NCBI RefSeq assembly: GCF_936943645.1
Contig: NZ_CAKZJO010000051.1
Coordinates: 186,001 to 250,000, forward strand
Reading direction: 5' to 3'
From: an uncultured Bradyrhizobium sp.
GTDB taxonomy: Bacteria > Pseudomonadota > Alphaproteobacteria > Rhizobiales > Xanthobacteraceae
DNA: 64,000 bases
Shown piece by piece: positions 17,700 to 26,403 of the stretch; the first letter of the stretch is position 1, and every line of letters begins with the position of its first letter. A program made the translations under genes and the position numbers. The notes under the pieces are model-generated. The model was not told the origin of the DNA. It ran no database searches and worked only from the letters and a program-made list of their open reading frames with translations.

Positions 17700-17702
17700 A
17701 GC

Positions 17703-18596
17703 ATGCGACAGGTGCAAATCGGCAGCATGCGGGTGGATCTCGTCAGCGAAATCCCCGCGCTTGCCTTCGACAAGACCTGGCTGTTCGCCAATGTCACCGA
17801 CGAGGTGATTTTGGAGAACCGGAGCTGGCTCGATCATCGCTATATCGAGCCTGAGACCGGCCGCTTCATTCTCAGCCACCACTCCTATCTGGTCCGCACG
17901 CCGCGTTGGACCGCGATCGTCGACACCTGCTGCGGCAACCACAAGAAGCGGCCGCGCGTGCCTGTCTGGAACGATCTCAACCAGCCCTATCTGGAGAATC
18001 TGCAGGCGTTGGGCGTCGCGCCAGAGCAGGTCGACTTCGTGATGTGCACCCATCTTCACGTCGATCACGTCGGCTGGAACACGCGCCTGCTCGACGGCCG
18101 CTGGGTGCCGACCTTCCCCAACGCGCGCTACCTGATGGGACGGGAGGAGTACCGGCATTTCGAGGCCGCGCATGACGCAGCGCCAAAGAACCCGGTCAAC
18201 CACGGCTCGTTCGAGGATTCCGTGCTCCCGGTGGTCGCAGCGGGCCTTGCCGAGCTGGTCGAAACCAACCACCGCCTGTTTGACGATCGCGACGCAGCCT
18301 TGCGCTTTGCGCCGGCGCCGGGCCACACCGCCGGCAACATGCAGATCCATCTCAACGGCGGCCGCGATCACGCGGTGATGTCCGGCGACGTCATCCATCA
18401 TCCCATCCAGTGCGCGGCACCGTGGCTCTCGAATGCCGCCGATGTCGACCCGGCCGCGGCGGTTGCAACGCGGATGGCACTGCTGGAGGAGCTCGCGGAC
18501 ACGCCGAGCTATCTGCTGACCGGCCATTTTCCGGCGCCGACCGCGGGCCACGTTGTCAGGCACGGCGATGCCTACAGATTTCGTTTCACAGATTAG
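17703..18596 (+). CDS. Metallo-beta-lactamase fold hydrolase
   Basis: A 297-residue metal-dependent hydrolase. The zinc motif THLHVDHVGW, the later histidine in PAPGHTAGN, the aspartate in MSGDVIHH and the final TGHFPAP complete the two-metal site. Proteins with this pattern include lactonases and other ester or lactone hydrolases; no secretion signal is visible. It follows the binding-protein gene by three bases. Together with a CMD-like protein across the divergent promoter it points to a lactone or cyclic ester substrate (inference). Confidence 0.92.
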   Translation: MRQVQIGSMRVDLVSEIPALAFDKTWLFANVTDEVILENRSWLDHRYIEPETGRFILSHHSYLVRTPRWTAIVDTCCGNHKKRPRVPVWNDLNQPYLENLQALGVAPEQVDFVMCTHLHVDHVGWNTRLLDGRWVPTFPNARYLMGREEYRHFEAAHDAAPKNPVNHGSFEDSVLPVVAAGLAELVETNHRLFDDRDAALRFAPAPGHTAGNMQIHLNGGRDHAVMSGDVIHHPIQCAAPWLSNAADVDPAAAVATRMALLEELADTPSYLLTGHFPAPTAGHVVRHGDAYRFRFTD

Positions 18597-18607
18597 GGAA
18601 TGCCATC

Positions 18608-19576
18608 ATGATGCTGCGCACCATCACGCTTTCGCTTCTTGCATTGCTCTCGGCCGCGCCCGCGGCGCGCGCCGAAGAGCCCGCCGCCTATCCTTCCCGC
18701 AAGATCAAGATGCTGCTGCCTTACGCGGCCGGCGGCGGCGGCGACGTGGTCGGCCGGCTGCTCGCGGACAGGATGGGCAAGACGCTGGGGCAGAGCATCT
18801 ATATCGAGAACCACACGGGCGCTGCCGGCACGCTGGGCACGCAGATGGTCGCGACATCAGCGAATGACGGCTACACCATCACCGTCGGCGGCATGACCAC
18901 CCACGTGCTGGCCCCGGCGATCTATCCGAAACTGCCCTATGATTCGATCAAGGACTTCACGACGATCGGCCGCGTCGGCGTCTCCTCGATCATCCTGGTG
19001 GCGACCAAGGATTTTGCCGCCAACGACATCAGGAGCCTGATCGCGCTCGCCAAGAAGGGCGAGCCGATCCAGTATGGCAGCTGGGGCATCGGCTCCACCG
19101 GCCAGTTCTGCGCGGAGATCCTGATGCAGCAGACCGGCATCAAGATCGAGCATGTGCCGTTCAACGGCATTGCCAAGCTTGCGGGCGACCTGCTCGGCGG
19201 CCACATTTCGCTCGCAACGCTCGACGTCGCGACCGCGACGCCGCTGGTGAAGGACGGCTCGATCAAGGCGCTGGCCGCCTGCGGCGAGCGTTCGCCAAGC
19301 CTGCCCGATGTCGCAAGCTACGCGGAACAGGGCGTGCCGTTCGACCGCAGCCTGTCCTGGGCGATGTATGCGCCCGCGGGCCTTGCGCCGCCGATTGCGC
19401 AGAAGCTGTCGGCCGCGTTGAAGGACGCGCTTGGCGATGCCGAGGTCAAGGAGAAGCTACTGAAGCTCGGCATCACGCCGCAATTCGTCCCGGGCGAGGA
19501 GCAGCGCGACATCAACGCCCGCGACATACTGGCCTGGAAGCAGGTTGCCAAGGATGCGGGCATCGAGGTCAAGTGA
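18608..19576 (+). CDS. Tripartite tricarboxylate transporter binding protein (Bug/TctC)
   Basis: A 322-residue periplasmic binding protein of the Bug family. Signal peptide of about 22 residues (SAAPAARAEE), then YPSRKIKMLLPYAAGGGGDVVGR-type start, VENHTGAAGT-like loop (here IENHTGAAGT) and VPFNGIAKLAGDLLGGH. Members bind carboxylic acids for TctAB-type carriers, but no tctA or tctB gene is present. It is thus the second orphan binding protein, from an unrelated transporter family, in the same operon. AGGGAATGCC precedes ATG 18608. Confidence 0.92.
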   Translation: MMLRTITLSLLALLSAAPAARAEEPAAYPSRKIKMLLPYAAGGGGDVVGRLLADRMGKTLGQSIYIENHTGAAGTLGTQMVATSANDGYTITVGGMTTHVLAPAIYPKLPYDSIKDFTTIGRVGVSSIILVATKDFAANDIRSLIALAKKGEPIQYGSWGIGSTGQFCAEILMQQTGIKIEHVPFNGIAKLAGDLLGGHISLATLDVATATPLVKDGSIKALAACGERSPSLPDVASYAEQGVPFDRSLSWAMYAPAGLAPPIAQKLSAALKDALGDAEVKEKLLKLGITPQFVPGEEQRDINARDILAWKQVAKDAGIEVK

Positions 19577-19601
19577 GCAAGTTGAGCAAGGGAGCGCGGG
19601 C

Positions 19602-20141
19602 ATGAGCCGCATCTTCGGCGCGGTACGCCAGAACGGATATGTGGTGCGGGACATCCAGGCCGCGATGACGCACTGGATCGAGGTGATGGGTGTCGGCCCC
19701 TGGTACTACATGGATCGCGTCAAGACCGACTGGTTCCGTCATCGCGGGCAGGACTCGTCCGTCGAGATGAGCATTGCGCTCGCCAATTCCGGCGATCTCC
19801 AGATCGAATTGATCCAGCAGCGCAACGACGCGCCCTCGCTGTACAAGGAGTTCCTCGATGCCGGCCACGAAGGCCTGCAGCACATGTCCTACTGGAGCCA
19901 CGACTACCAGGCGCTGTACGACAAGGCGATCGGGCTCGGCTACAGGATCGGGCATGAGGGGCAGATCGGCGGCGACAAGGGGCGCTTTGCCTATTTTGAC
20001 ACGCAGACCCATCCGGGCACGGTGATCGAGATCTCGGACATCAGCGGCACCAAGGGGCCGTTCTTCGAGAAGGTCCGGCAAGCCGCGATGAGCTGGGACG
20101 GCACGCGGCCGATCCGCGAGGTCGGCGGGGCGAAATCGTAG
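19602..20141 (+). CDS. VOC family protein (glyoxalase/dioxygenase fold)
   Basis: A 179-residue protein of the vicinal-oxygen-chelate superfamily. The N-terminal half has QNGYVVRDIQAAMTHWIEV, and possible metal ligands are H in GLQHMSYW and E in GTVIEISD. The family includes isomerases, epimerases and ring-cleaving dioxygenases. Last gene of the operon led by the TetR-facing binding protein; GGGAG precedes ATG 19602. Reaction not assignable from sequence. Confidence 0.85.
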   Translation: MSRIFGAVRQNGYVVRDIQAAMTHWIEVMGVGPWYYMDRVKTDWFRHRGQDSSVEMSIALANSGDLQIELIQQRNDAPSLYKEFLDAGHEGLQHMSYWSHDYQALYDKAIGLGYRIGHEGQIGGDKGRFAYFDTQTHPGTVIEISDISGTKGPFFEKVRQAAMSWDGTRPIREVGGAKS

Positions 20142-20245
20142 CCGGCAAGGCCGGCGCGGCACTTGCACAGCTGTGTGGTAGGGTCTGCTGATTGAAAACG
20201 CGCGGGCCGGAGACGGCCCGACGGGGATATCATCAGGGGCGCAAG

Positions 20246-23128
20246 ATGAGCCGAGACCAGGTCTTTGGGTTGCTCCGCAATCTCAAATGGTTCGTGGTCC
20301 TCAGCCTGGTCTTTTCCGCGATCCTGTCGCTGCCGGCGCAGATCGTCGAGCTTTATCGCATCAGCTACGCCGATCTGAAGTTCCTGAACCTCGCCTTGCT
20401 GTGGCTGACGCTCCTTTTCATCGGCAGCCTGACATGGTTCGGGTCCGCCATGGTGGCTCTGGAGACCCGGGCCCGGCTCGCCGCCGAACCGACCAGAGCG
20501 TTCGACCGGACCGCCAGGTTCGCGCCGATCGTGCTGGGGGTGCTCCCGCTGATCGCAAGTGTCGCCGGACATTTCAGCGCAATCCCGTTGCGGCTCGGCG
20601 AAGCCGACGCCAGGCTGAGCGAGATCTACAATGCGCCGGGAAGCGCCTTCGACAAGTTCGACGCCTCGCTCGCGATCTCGGTGGGGCAATGGCTGCGCTG
20701 GAGCGGCTTCATCGTCCTCATTCTCACCGTTCTTGCTGCCTGGTGCTGGTACTTCGTGGCCAGGCAATACGCGAAGAACCCCTCCTACGTTCAACGCTTT
20801 CGCGGCCGGCGATTTCTGTTCGTCACGATCGGCCTGATCGTTGCGACCACCGTGATCTTCGCTGCCGGTCCGGCGAGCCTCGCCGGGCATCTCGGGCCCT
20901 TCGTCATCCTCGCTCTCTTCGCGGTCTGCGTCACCGCGTCCTGCACTTATGCAAGCCTGCTGACCGTTCGTTCGCGCCTGCCCTGGATGCCGCTGCTGAT
21001 CGGCCTCGCCATCGTGCTGTCCTGGATCGACTGCAACGACAATCACACCATCCGGACACTGGACGGGCCGCCGCCGGCATCCGGGCTGGATTCGGCGACG
21101 TCCGAATTCACGCGATGGCTCTCCCTTCGGCCCGACCGTGACCAGTTCAAGCAGGACTATCCGGTCTACGTCGTGGCCGCTCGCGGCGGCGGCATCTATG
21201 CCGCCTATCAAAGCGCGATCTTCCTGGCCCGGCTGCAAGACCTCTGTCCGGCCTTTCGTCATCACCTCTTCGCCATCAGCGGCGTCTCCGGCGGCAGCAT
21301 CGGCGCTTCGGTGCTCTCGTCGGCGCTGGCCACCGTCCCGCAGAAAGAGGCCGGCACGACGGCATGCCCGAAGATTGCCGCCTATCTCGATCAGAAGTCC
21401 GCTCTGAACGCGGGGCTTGAGGAGCCCGGACCGAATGAGCAGTACGTTCGGAACGTCCTGTCCGCCGATCTGCTGTCGCCTCTTCTTGCATCGACGCTGT
21501 TCGGCGACTTCCTTCAGCGCTTCATCTTCCACCCCATAGGGCCGTTCGACCGCGCCCGCGCCCTCGAACTCTCGCTCGAAAGTGCGGCACGATCCGGCGC
21601 GATGCCTGGACCGCTGGAGCAGCCTTTCATGTCGCACTGGCAGGCGAACGGCAGCAGGCCGGCGCTGCTCCTCAACTCGACCGATGCGGCTAGCGGGCGA
21701 CGCGTGGTGTTTTCTCCGTTCACCTTCGGGACCGAAACGAGCGGAGGCAACGTCGATTCCCTCTCGTTCTTTCAATCGCTCAAATCCTCGGACAGTGGGC
21801 AAGCGAGCTCCATCCCCATCAACGTCCGCCTGAGCACCGCCGCCTTCGTCAGCGCGCGGTTTCCGTGGGTCTCGCCGGCCGCGACTGTTCTTGCCACGGA
21901 CCCTTTGTCGCCGCGCGCGAACAAGATGCGGCTCGTCGACGGCGGCTATTTCGAGAACTCGGGCGTCGACACCGCGATGGACCTGATCGACGCGCTGCGA
22001 GGAACCGTTGCCGAGATCAACAAGTCCATCGACGATGCGCAGAACACCGAGACGAAACAGCAGGCGCATGTCTCGATCAAGTTGATCGTGCTCGGCGGCG
22101 GCAGCTATCCCGAGCGCGGCTCGTTCGGATTCGGGGAGATCCTCGAGCCGATCAACGCCCTGCTGAATACCCGCGATTCCCGCGGCTACATCGCGATCAA
22201 TCGCGCCGCGCGCGCAATGCCCTCACGATCGCTCGTCAACGAGGTCCACGGCACGCAGGAGATCAGCACGGTCAGGGATCTCCGCCTCGCCACGCTGACG
22301 AATCCCTATTATCCGCTGCCGCTCGGCTGGACCATGTCGGACAAGACCCGCGAGATCATCGACAAGCAGAGCGGGCGTTTCTGGGACTGTGAAGCGAAAC
22401 GGGATTTCACCCAGGACGATCCCAGCGGCGCGACGGCCGATTGCATCCAGGTGCTGCTCGCGCGCGAACTGAACGACACGGTCGACCAGGCCGCGCACGA
22501 GATCGCCATCGCGAACCATTACCGCGAGCTCGGAGATGCCCGCCAGGATGCTCCATCGCGTCTCGACATGCGGGCAATCAGCCGCTGCTATGCCGACGGG
22601 TCCGCCCTCCCGGTCAAGCTGTTCCAGATCCGCTCGCTGCAAGCGCTGGTGAAGGAGTGGGATCGCCATCCGGAGATCACCGATCTCCGACAGCTCGCCT
22701 ATGTCCTTGCGACCGCGGCGTACGAGACTCTGGATTTCAGGGTGCTGTCCGAATACGCGGGCAACAGGACGGCAGCAGGCGGGCTCTATCGTGGCAGGGG
22801 CTTCGTGCAGCTGTCCCGCCGCGAGGGATACCAGGAGATAGGAGCGCTGATCGGCGAGCCGCTCGCTGACGAACCAGACCTGCTGTTCAACGCCAGCATC
22901 GATGCCCGGGCGACCTTCGCATTCTTTTTCGGCAACGGCCGCAACAAGCTGGCACCTTACTTCAGCGACACGCAGGAAGACTGGGAAGGCGCACGCACGG
23001 TGGTCGCAGGACGTCTGTCCGAACAACGGCTTCGCCAGCAGTCGGGCCCGATCCTCCGGACCGGCAAGCGATTGCTGGCCTGCCTCAGAGCGGCGCAAAC
23101 GCCGCAATCGCCGGACAAGCCCAAATAG
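20246..23128 (+). CDS. Membrane-anchored patatin lipase fused to a GH19/lysozyme-like domain
   Basis: A 960-residue fusion. Residues 1-265 contain six or seven hydrophobic segments, so the protein sits in the inner membrane. A patatin-like phospholipase follows: oxyanion loop RGGGIYAA (313-320), catalytic serine 348 in GVSGGS and catalytic aspartate 565 in VDGGYFENS, all intact. The C-terminal region (about 800-930) resembles the GH19 chitinase/endolysin fold, with ATAAYET (possible catalytic E826), then YAGN and YRGRGFVQLSRREGY (848-862). It would thus pair a lipid-cleaving domain with a glycan-cleaving or glycan-binding one. I chose ATG 20246 (AGGGGC upstream). The exported caspase gene starts 66 bases after its stop. 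No function is known to me for this combination. Confidence 0.85.
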   Translation: MSRDQVFGLLRNLKWFVVLSLVFSAILSLPAQIVELYRISYADLKFLNLALLWLTLLFIGSLTWFGSAMVALETRARLAAEPTRAFDRTARFAPIVLGVLPLIASVAGHFSAIPLRLGEADARLSEIYNAPGSAFDKFDASLAISVGQWLRWSGFIVLILTVLAAWCWYFVARQYAKNPSYVQRFRGRRFLFVTIGLIVATTVIFAAGPASLAGHLGPFVILALFAVCVTASCTYASLLTVRSRLPWMPLLIGLAIVLSWIDCNDNHTIRTLDGPPPASGLDSATSEFTRWLSLRPDRDQFKQDYPVYVVAARGGGIYAAYQSAIFLARLQDLCPAFRHHLFAISGVSGGSIGASVLSSALATVPQKEAGTTACPKIAAYLDQKSALNAGLEEPGPNEQYVRNVLSADLLSPLLASTLFGDFLQRFIFHPIGPFDRARALELSLESAARSGAMPGPLEQPFMSHWQANGSRPALLLNSTDAASGRRVVFSPFTFGTETSGGNVDSLSFFQSLKSSDSGQASSIPINVRLSTAAFVSARFPWVSPAATVLATDPLSPRANKMRLVDGGYFENSGVDTAMDLIDALRGTVAEINKSIDDAQNTETKQQAHVSIKLIVLGGGSYPERGSFGFGEILEPINALLNTRDSRGYIAINRAARAMPSRSLVNEVHGTQEISTVRDLRLATLTNPYYPLPLGWTMSDKTREIIDKQSGRFWDCEAKRDFTQDDPSGATADCIQVLLARELNDTVDQAAHEIAIANHYRELGDARQDAPSRLDMRAISRCYADGSALPVKLFQIRSLQALVKEWDRHPEITDLRQLAYVLATAAYETLDFRVLSEYAGNRTAAGGLYRGRGFVQLSRREGYQEIGALIGEPLADEPDLLFNASIDARATFAFFFGNGRNKLAPYFSDTQEDWEGARTVVAGRLSEQRLRQQSGPILRTGKRLLACLRAAQTPQSPDKPK

Positions 23129-23194
23129 AGTTTGTTTTGCGGCGAGGGTCGGCTATTCTCGCAGCATTGCAGATCCCGGCTTTTGGGGGCCGTG

Positions 23195-25504
23195 ATGAAA
23201 TTTCTTTTTCTCTTTATTCTCGGCACATTGGCGCTTGTCCTGGAGCCCGCCGCAGCACTCGCCGACCAGCGCATGGCGCTGGTGATGGGCAATTCGGCCT
23301 ATCAGCGCGCGCCCAAGCTCGCCAATGCCACCAACGACGCGGGCCTCCTGGTCGAAACCTTCAAGAAGGCCGGCTTCACCGTCGTCGAAGCACGCAACGA
23401 TCTTTCCGCACAGGACATGCGCCGCACCTTGCGCGATTTCGGCGCGAAGGCACGTGGCGCCGACATCGCCGTGATCTACTATGCCGGCCACGGCATCGAG
23501 ATCGACGGCAACAATTATCTCGTTCCCGTCGATGCCCAGCTCGAGAACGACACCGATGTCTATGACGAGACCATCGGCCTCGACCGCGTGCTGATCGCCA
23601 TCGAGCCGGCGAAGCGGCTGCGCCTCGTCATTCTCGATGCCTGCCGCGACAATCCGTTCGCCAAGAACATGAAGCGGACGATGGCATCGCGGGCGGTCGC
23701 GCGCGGCCTTGCCAAGGTCGAACCGTCGAGCCCGAACACGCTGGTGGCCTTTGCCGCCAAGGCCGGGCTCACGGCGCTCGACGGCGACGGCAGGAACAGC
23801 CCCTTCGCCACCGCGCTGGCGCATCACCTCGCAACGCCCGGCCTCGATCTGCGCAAGGCGTTCGGCTACGTCCGCGACGAGGTGCTGCAGGCCACGACCA
23901 ACAGGCAGGAGCCGTTCATCTACGGCTCGCTCGGCGGCGACGACGTCGTACTGGCGCCTGCGGCTGCGATTGCTTCGCCGCCGGCCGCGTCCGCGGGCTC
24001 CGGCGATGCGAGCGCATCGCGCGACTATGAATTTGCCGAGCGCGTCGGGACCGCGGAGGCCTGGGATCTCTACATCGCGGCGCATCCGAGCGGGTTCTAC
24101 ACAGATCTGGCAAAGGTTCAGCGCAACAAGCTCGCCGCGGCAACGCCCCGCACGCCTCCGGCCATGGCGGAGAACGAGCCGAAGAAGGTGCAGACCTCAC
24201 CTGTCCTGCCGCCGCAGCCGGAGGCCGCAAAGCCCATGGCTGCACCCAAAATGGCGGCTGCTCCGGCCACCGTCGTCCCGCTCGCGCTCACGGGCGTCCC
24301 GGCAGGCGAGACGAAGAGCGTTGCCGCCGTGCCGGTCTCGACTTGCACCACGCGAACCGCGCGCCGCGGCAACGATGCTGTCGGCGGCCCGTTCATTCCG
24401 GTCTCGATCAAGCCGAATGTCGAGGGCGCGAGCGTGCGCACGATCGCGGTATCGCCGAACGGCCGGGAGGTCGCCACCGCGGGCGACGACGGCGTGATCC
24501 GGCTCTGGGACGCCGCCTCATTTCGACTGACGCGGGTGCTGCGGGGACACGCCGGGGCGGTCTATGCGCTCGACTACTGGACCGACGGCAAACAACTTGC
24601 CTCCGCCGGGTGGGACGGCAAGGTGAGGGTATGGGACCTCGGAAGCGACGGTCGCAGCTTGAGCTTCGACGCCGGCGCAAAGCAGTTCGCCGTCGCCTTC
24701 GCGCCGGAGCCATCGCTCAAATACCTGGCCTCGGCCGGCGAGGATGGCGTCGTGCGGATCTGGAACCTCGCGACCCGCGAGCTCGCCAAGAGCAAGCTCG
24801 ATCACCAGAGCGGCGATCCCGCGCGCGCCGCGGTTCGCTCCTTGAGCTATGCGCCCTCCGGCTCGGGTGAATTCGTCTCGGCCGGCTATGACGGCAAGAT
24901 CAGGTTCTATCGCACCAGCGGTGCCATCGACGCAAAGGACGCCTATGGCCGCAAGGCGCTGCGCGTGGCCTATTCGCCCAACGGCTTGCGCGTGGTCACC
25001 GCCGGCTCGGATGCGGAGCTCGGCTCGGCAAAGGTATGGGACGTCAGGAGCGGCGCATCGCGGCTCCTCGCCGGCCATCGGGATTATGTGGTGTCGGCGA
25101 GCTGGTCCGCGGACAGCAAGCGCATCGTGACCGGCGGCGGCGGGCGCGACAAATCGGTGAATCTGTGGGACGCCGACAGCGGCCGATTGCTCGCCAGCTT
25201 CGCGGGCCATCAGGAGGATGTCGAGGCGGTCGCGTTCTTCCCGGGCGGCACGCGGCTGATCTCGGCGAGCGAGGACAAGACCATCAAGGTGTGGGACATC
25301 GCCGAGCGGCGCGTGCTTCTCACTGCGATCGGATTCGGCGATGACGGCTATGTCAGCTACACGCCGGAGGGCTGCTACACCGGTTCGAACGGCATTGAAA
25401 GCCGGCTCAGCATCTCCAGCGGCAGCCGCTTCGAGCCGATGTCGCTGGAAGCGCGCAAGGCGATGCAGGAGCCGGCGGGGTTCACGTCGTTGCTGGCGCG
25501 GTAG
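23195..25504 (+). CDS. Exported caspase-family protease with C-terminal WD40 repeats
   Basis: A 769-residue protein. Signal peptide of ~24 residues (LEPAAALAD), then a peptidase C14 (caspase/metacaspase) domain with the dyad in YYAGHGIE (His99) and LDACRDNP (Cys150), both present. A Pro/Ala-rich linker (about 255-400) leads to about seven WD40-type units (410-720) such as ATAGDDGVIRLWD, ASAGWDGKVRVWDL, SAGEDGVVRIWNL and SASEDKTIKVWD. Such proteins are frequent in rhizobia; this one should act in the periplasm, the propeller probably recognising a partner. It follows the patatin fusion closely on the same strand. ATG 23195 is chosen because the signal peptide begins there and GGGGGCC precedes it. 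Confidence 0.92.
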   Translation: MKFLFLFILGTLALVLEPAAALADQRMALVMGNSAYQRAPKLANATNDAGLLVETFKKAGFTVVEARNDLSAQDMRRTLRDFGAKARGADIAVIYYAGHGIEIDGNNYLVPVDAQLENDTDVYDETIGLDRVLIAIEPAKRLRLVILDACRDNPFAKNMKRTMASRAVARGLAKVEPSSPNTLVAFAAKAGLTALDGDGRNSPFATALAHHLATPGLDLRKAFGYVRDEVLQATTNRQEPFIYGSLGGDDVVLAPAAAIASPPAASAGSGDASASRDYEFAERVGTAEAWDLYIAAHPSGFYTDLAKVQRNKLAAATPRTPPAMAENEPKKVQTSPVLPPQPEAAKPMAAPKMAAAPATVVPLALTGVPAGETKSVAAVPVSTCTTRTARRGNDAVGGPFIPVSIKPNVEGASVRTIAVSPNGREVATAGDDGVIRLWDAASFRLTRVLRGHAGAVYALDYWTDGKQLASAGWDGKVRVWDLGSDGRSLSFDAGAKQFAVAFAPEPSLKYLASAGEDGVVRIWNLATRELAKSKLDHQSGDPARAAVRSLSYAPSGSGEFVSAGYDGKIRFYRTSGAIDAKDAYGRKALRVAYSPNGLRVVTAGSDAELGSAKVWDVRSGASRLLAGHRDYVVSASWSADSKRIVTGGGGRDKSVNLWDADSGRLLASFAGHQEDVEAVAFFPGGTRLISASEDKTIKVWDIAERRVLLTAIGFGDDGYVSYTPEGCYTGSNGIESRLSISSGSRFEPMSLEARKAMQEPAGFTSLLAR

Positions 25505-25557
25505 GCGGCGAGCTGTGCTAGCATAGGCCTCGCGTCCGAACCTTCAGCGAGGCAAGC

Positions 25558-26370
25558 ATGTCCAGCACTGACAAGGTTTTCGCCGGCTCGATCCCAAAGC
25601 TCTATGACGAGTATCTCGTCCCGATGATCTTCTCCGTCTATGCGGAGGACATCGCCAGACGCGTCGCGGCACGCGCTCCCTCGACGCTGCTCGAGATTGC
25701 CGCGGGCACCGGCGCAGTGACGCGCGCGGTGGCGGCGGCGCTGCCGCGCGGCGTACGTTATGTCGCGACCGATCTCAACGAGCCGATGCTCGCCGTCGCC
25801 GCGCAGAGGCAGGCGGACGATGATCGCATCACCTTCCGACAGGCGGACGGGATGGCGCTGCCCTTCGGCGACGCCGGGTTCGATGTGGTCTGCTGCCAGT
25901 TCGGCGCGATGTTCTTTCCGGACCGCGTCAAGGCGTATGGCGAGGTGAAGCGCGTGCTCAGGGGCGGCGGCACGTTCGTGTTCAACGTCTGGGACCGCAT
26001 CGAGGACAACGTCGTCACGCACGAGGCGACGACCGCACTCGCCAGGATGTTTCCCGACGATCCGCCGCGTTTCATGACCCGGACGCCGCACGGCTATCAC
26101 GACAAGGCGCTGATCCGATCCGACCTCGAACGCGCGGGCTTCCGCGACATCACGATCGAAACGCTGTCCGAAATCAGCCGCGCACCGTCGGCCGAATATG
26201 CTGCGACCGCGCTGTGCCAGGGCACGCCGCTACGCAGCGAGATCGAGGCAAGGGACGCCAGCAAGCTTCAGGCTGCAACCGACCTCGTCGCCGAGGCGCT
26301 CCGAACCCGGCATGGATCCGGGGCGGTCGACGGCAAGATCCAGGCGATCGTGATCGAAGCGCGGGCGTAG
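25558..26370 (+). CDS. Class I SAM-dependent methyltransferase
   Basis: A 270-residue cytoplasmic methyltransferase. Motif I is LLEIAAGTGAVTRAV, the acidic motif II is VATDLNEPML, and the post-motif RQADGMALPFGDAGFDVVCCQFG identifies the UbiE/Methyltransf_11 type. The substrate is unknown. It lies 53 bases after the caspase gene and could be co-transcribed with it, though no functional link is evident. Confidence 0.88.
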   Translation: MSSTDKVFAGSIPKLYDEYLVPMIFSVYAEDIARRVAARAPSTLLEIAAGTGAVTRAVAAALPRGVRYVATDLNEPMLAVAAQRQADDDRITFRQADGMALPFGDAGFDVVCCQFGAMFFPDRVKAYGEVKRVLRGGGTFVFNVWDRIEDNVVTHEATTALARMFPDDPPRFMTRTPHGYHDKALIRSDLERAGFRDITIETLSEISRAPSAEYAATALCQGTPLRSEIEARDASKLQAATDLVAEALRTRHGSGAVDGKIQAIVIEARA

Positions 26371-26378
26371 AGGTTACC

Positions 26379-26400
26379 TCGGCCTGCCTTGGCGGGCCGA
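26379..26400. terminator. Hairpin between convergent methyltransferase and L,D-transpeptidase genes
   Basis: TCGGCCTGCC (26379-26388) pairs with GGCGGGCCGA (26391-26400), ten pairs with one G-T wobble, in the 33-base gap between two convergent stops. There is no U-tract on the plus strand, so termination efficiency is uncertain. Confidence 0.5.
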
Positions 26401-26403
26401 TAG

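Noticed and set aside
19991..22069. Open frame of 692 codons on the minus strand across the patatin gene
   Set aside because: Compositionally biased translation with no motif; the plus strand carries intact catalytic motifs throughout.
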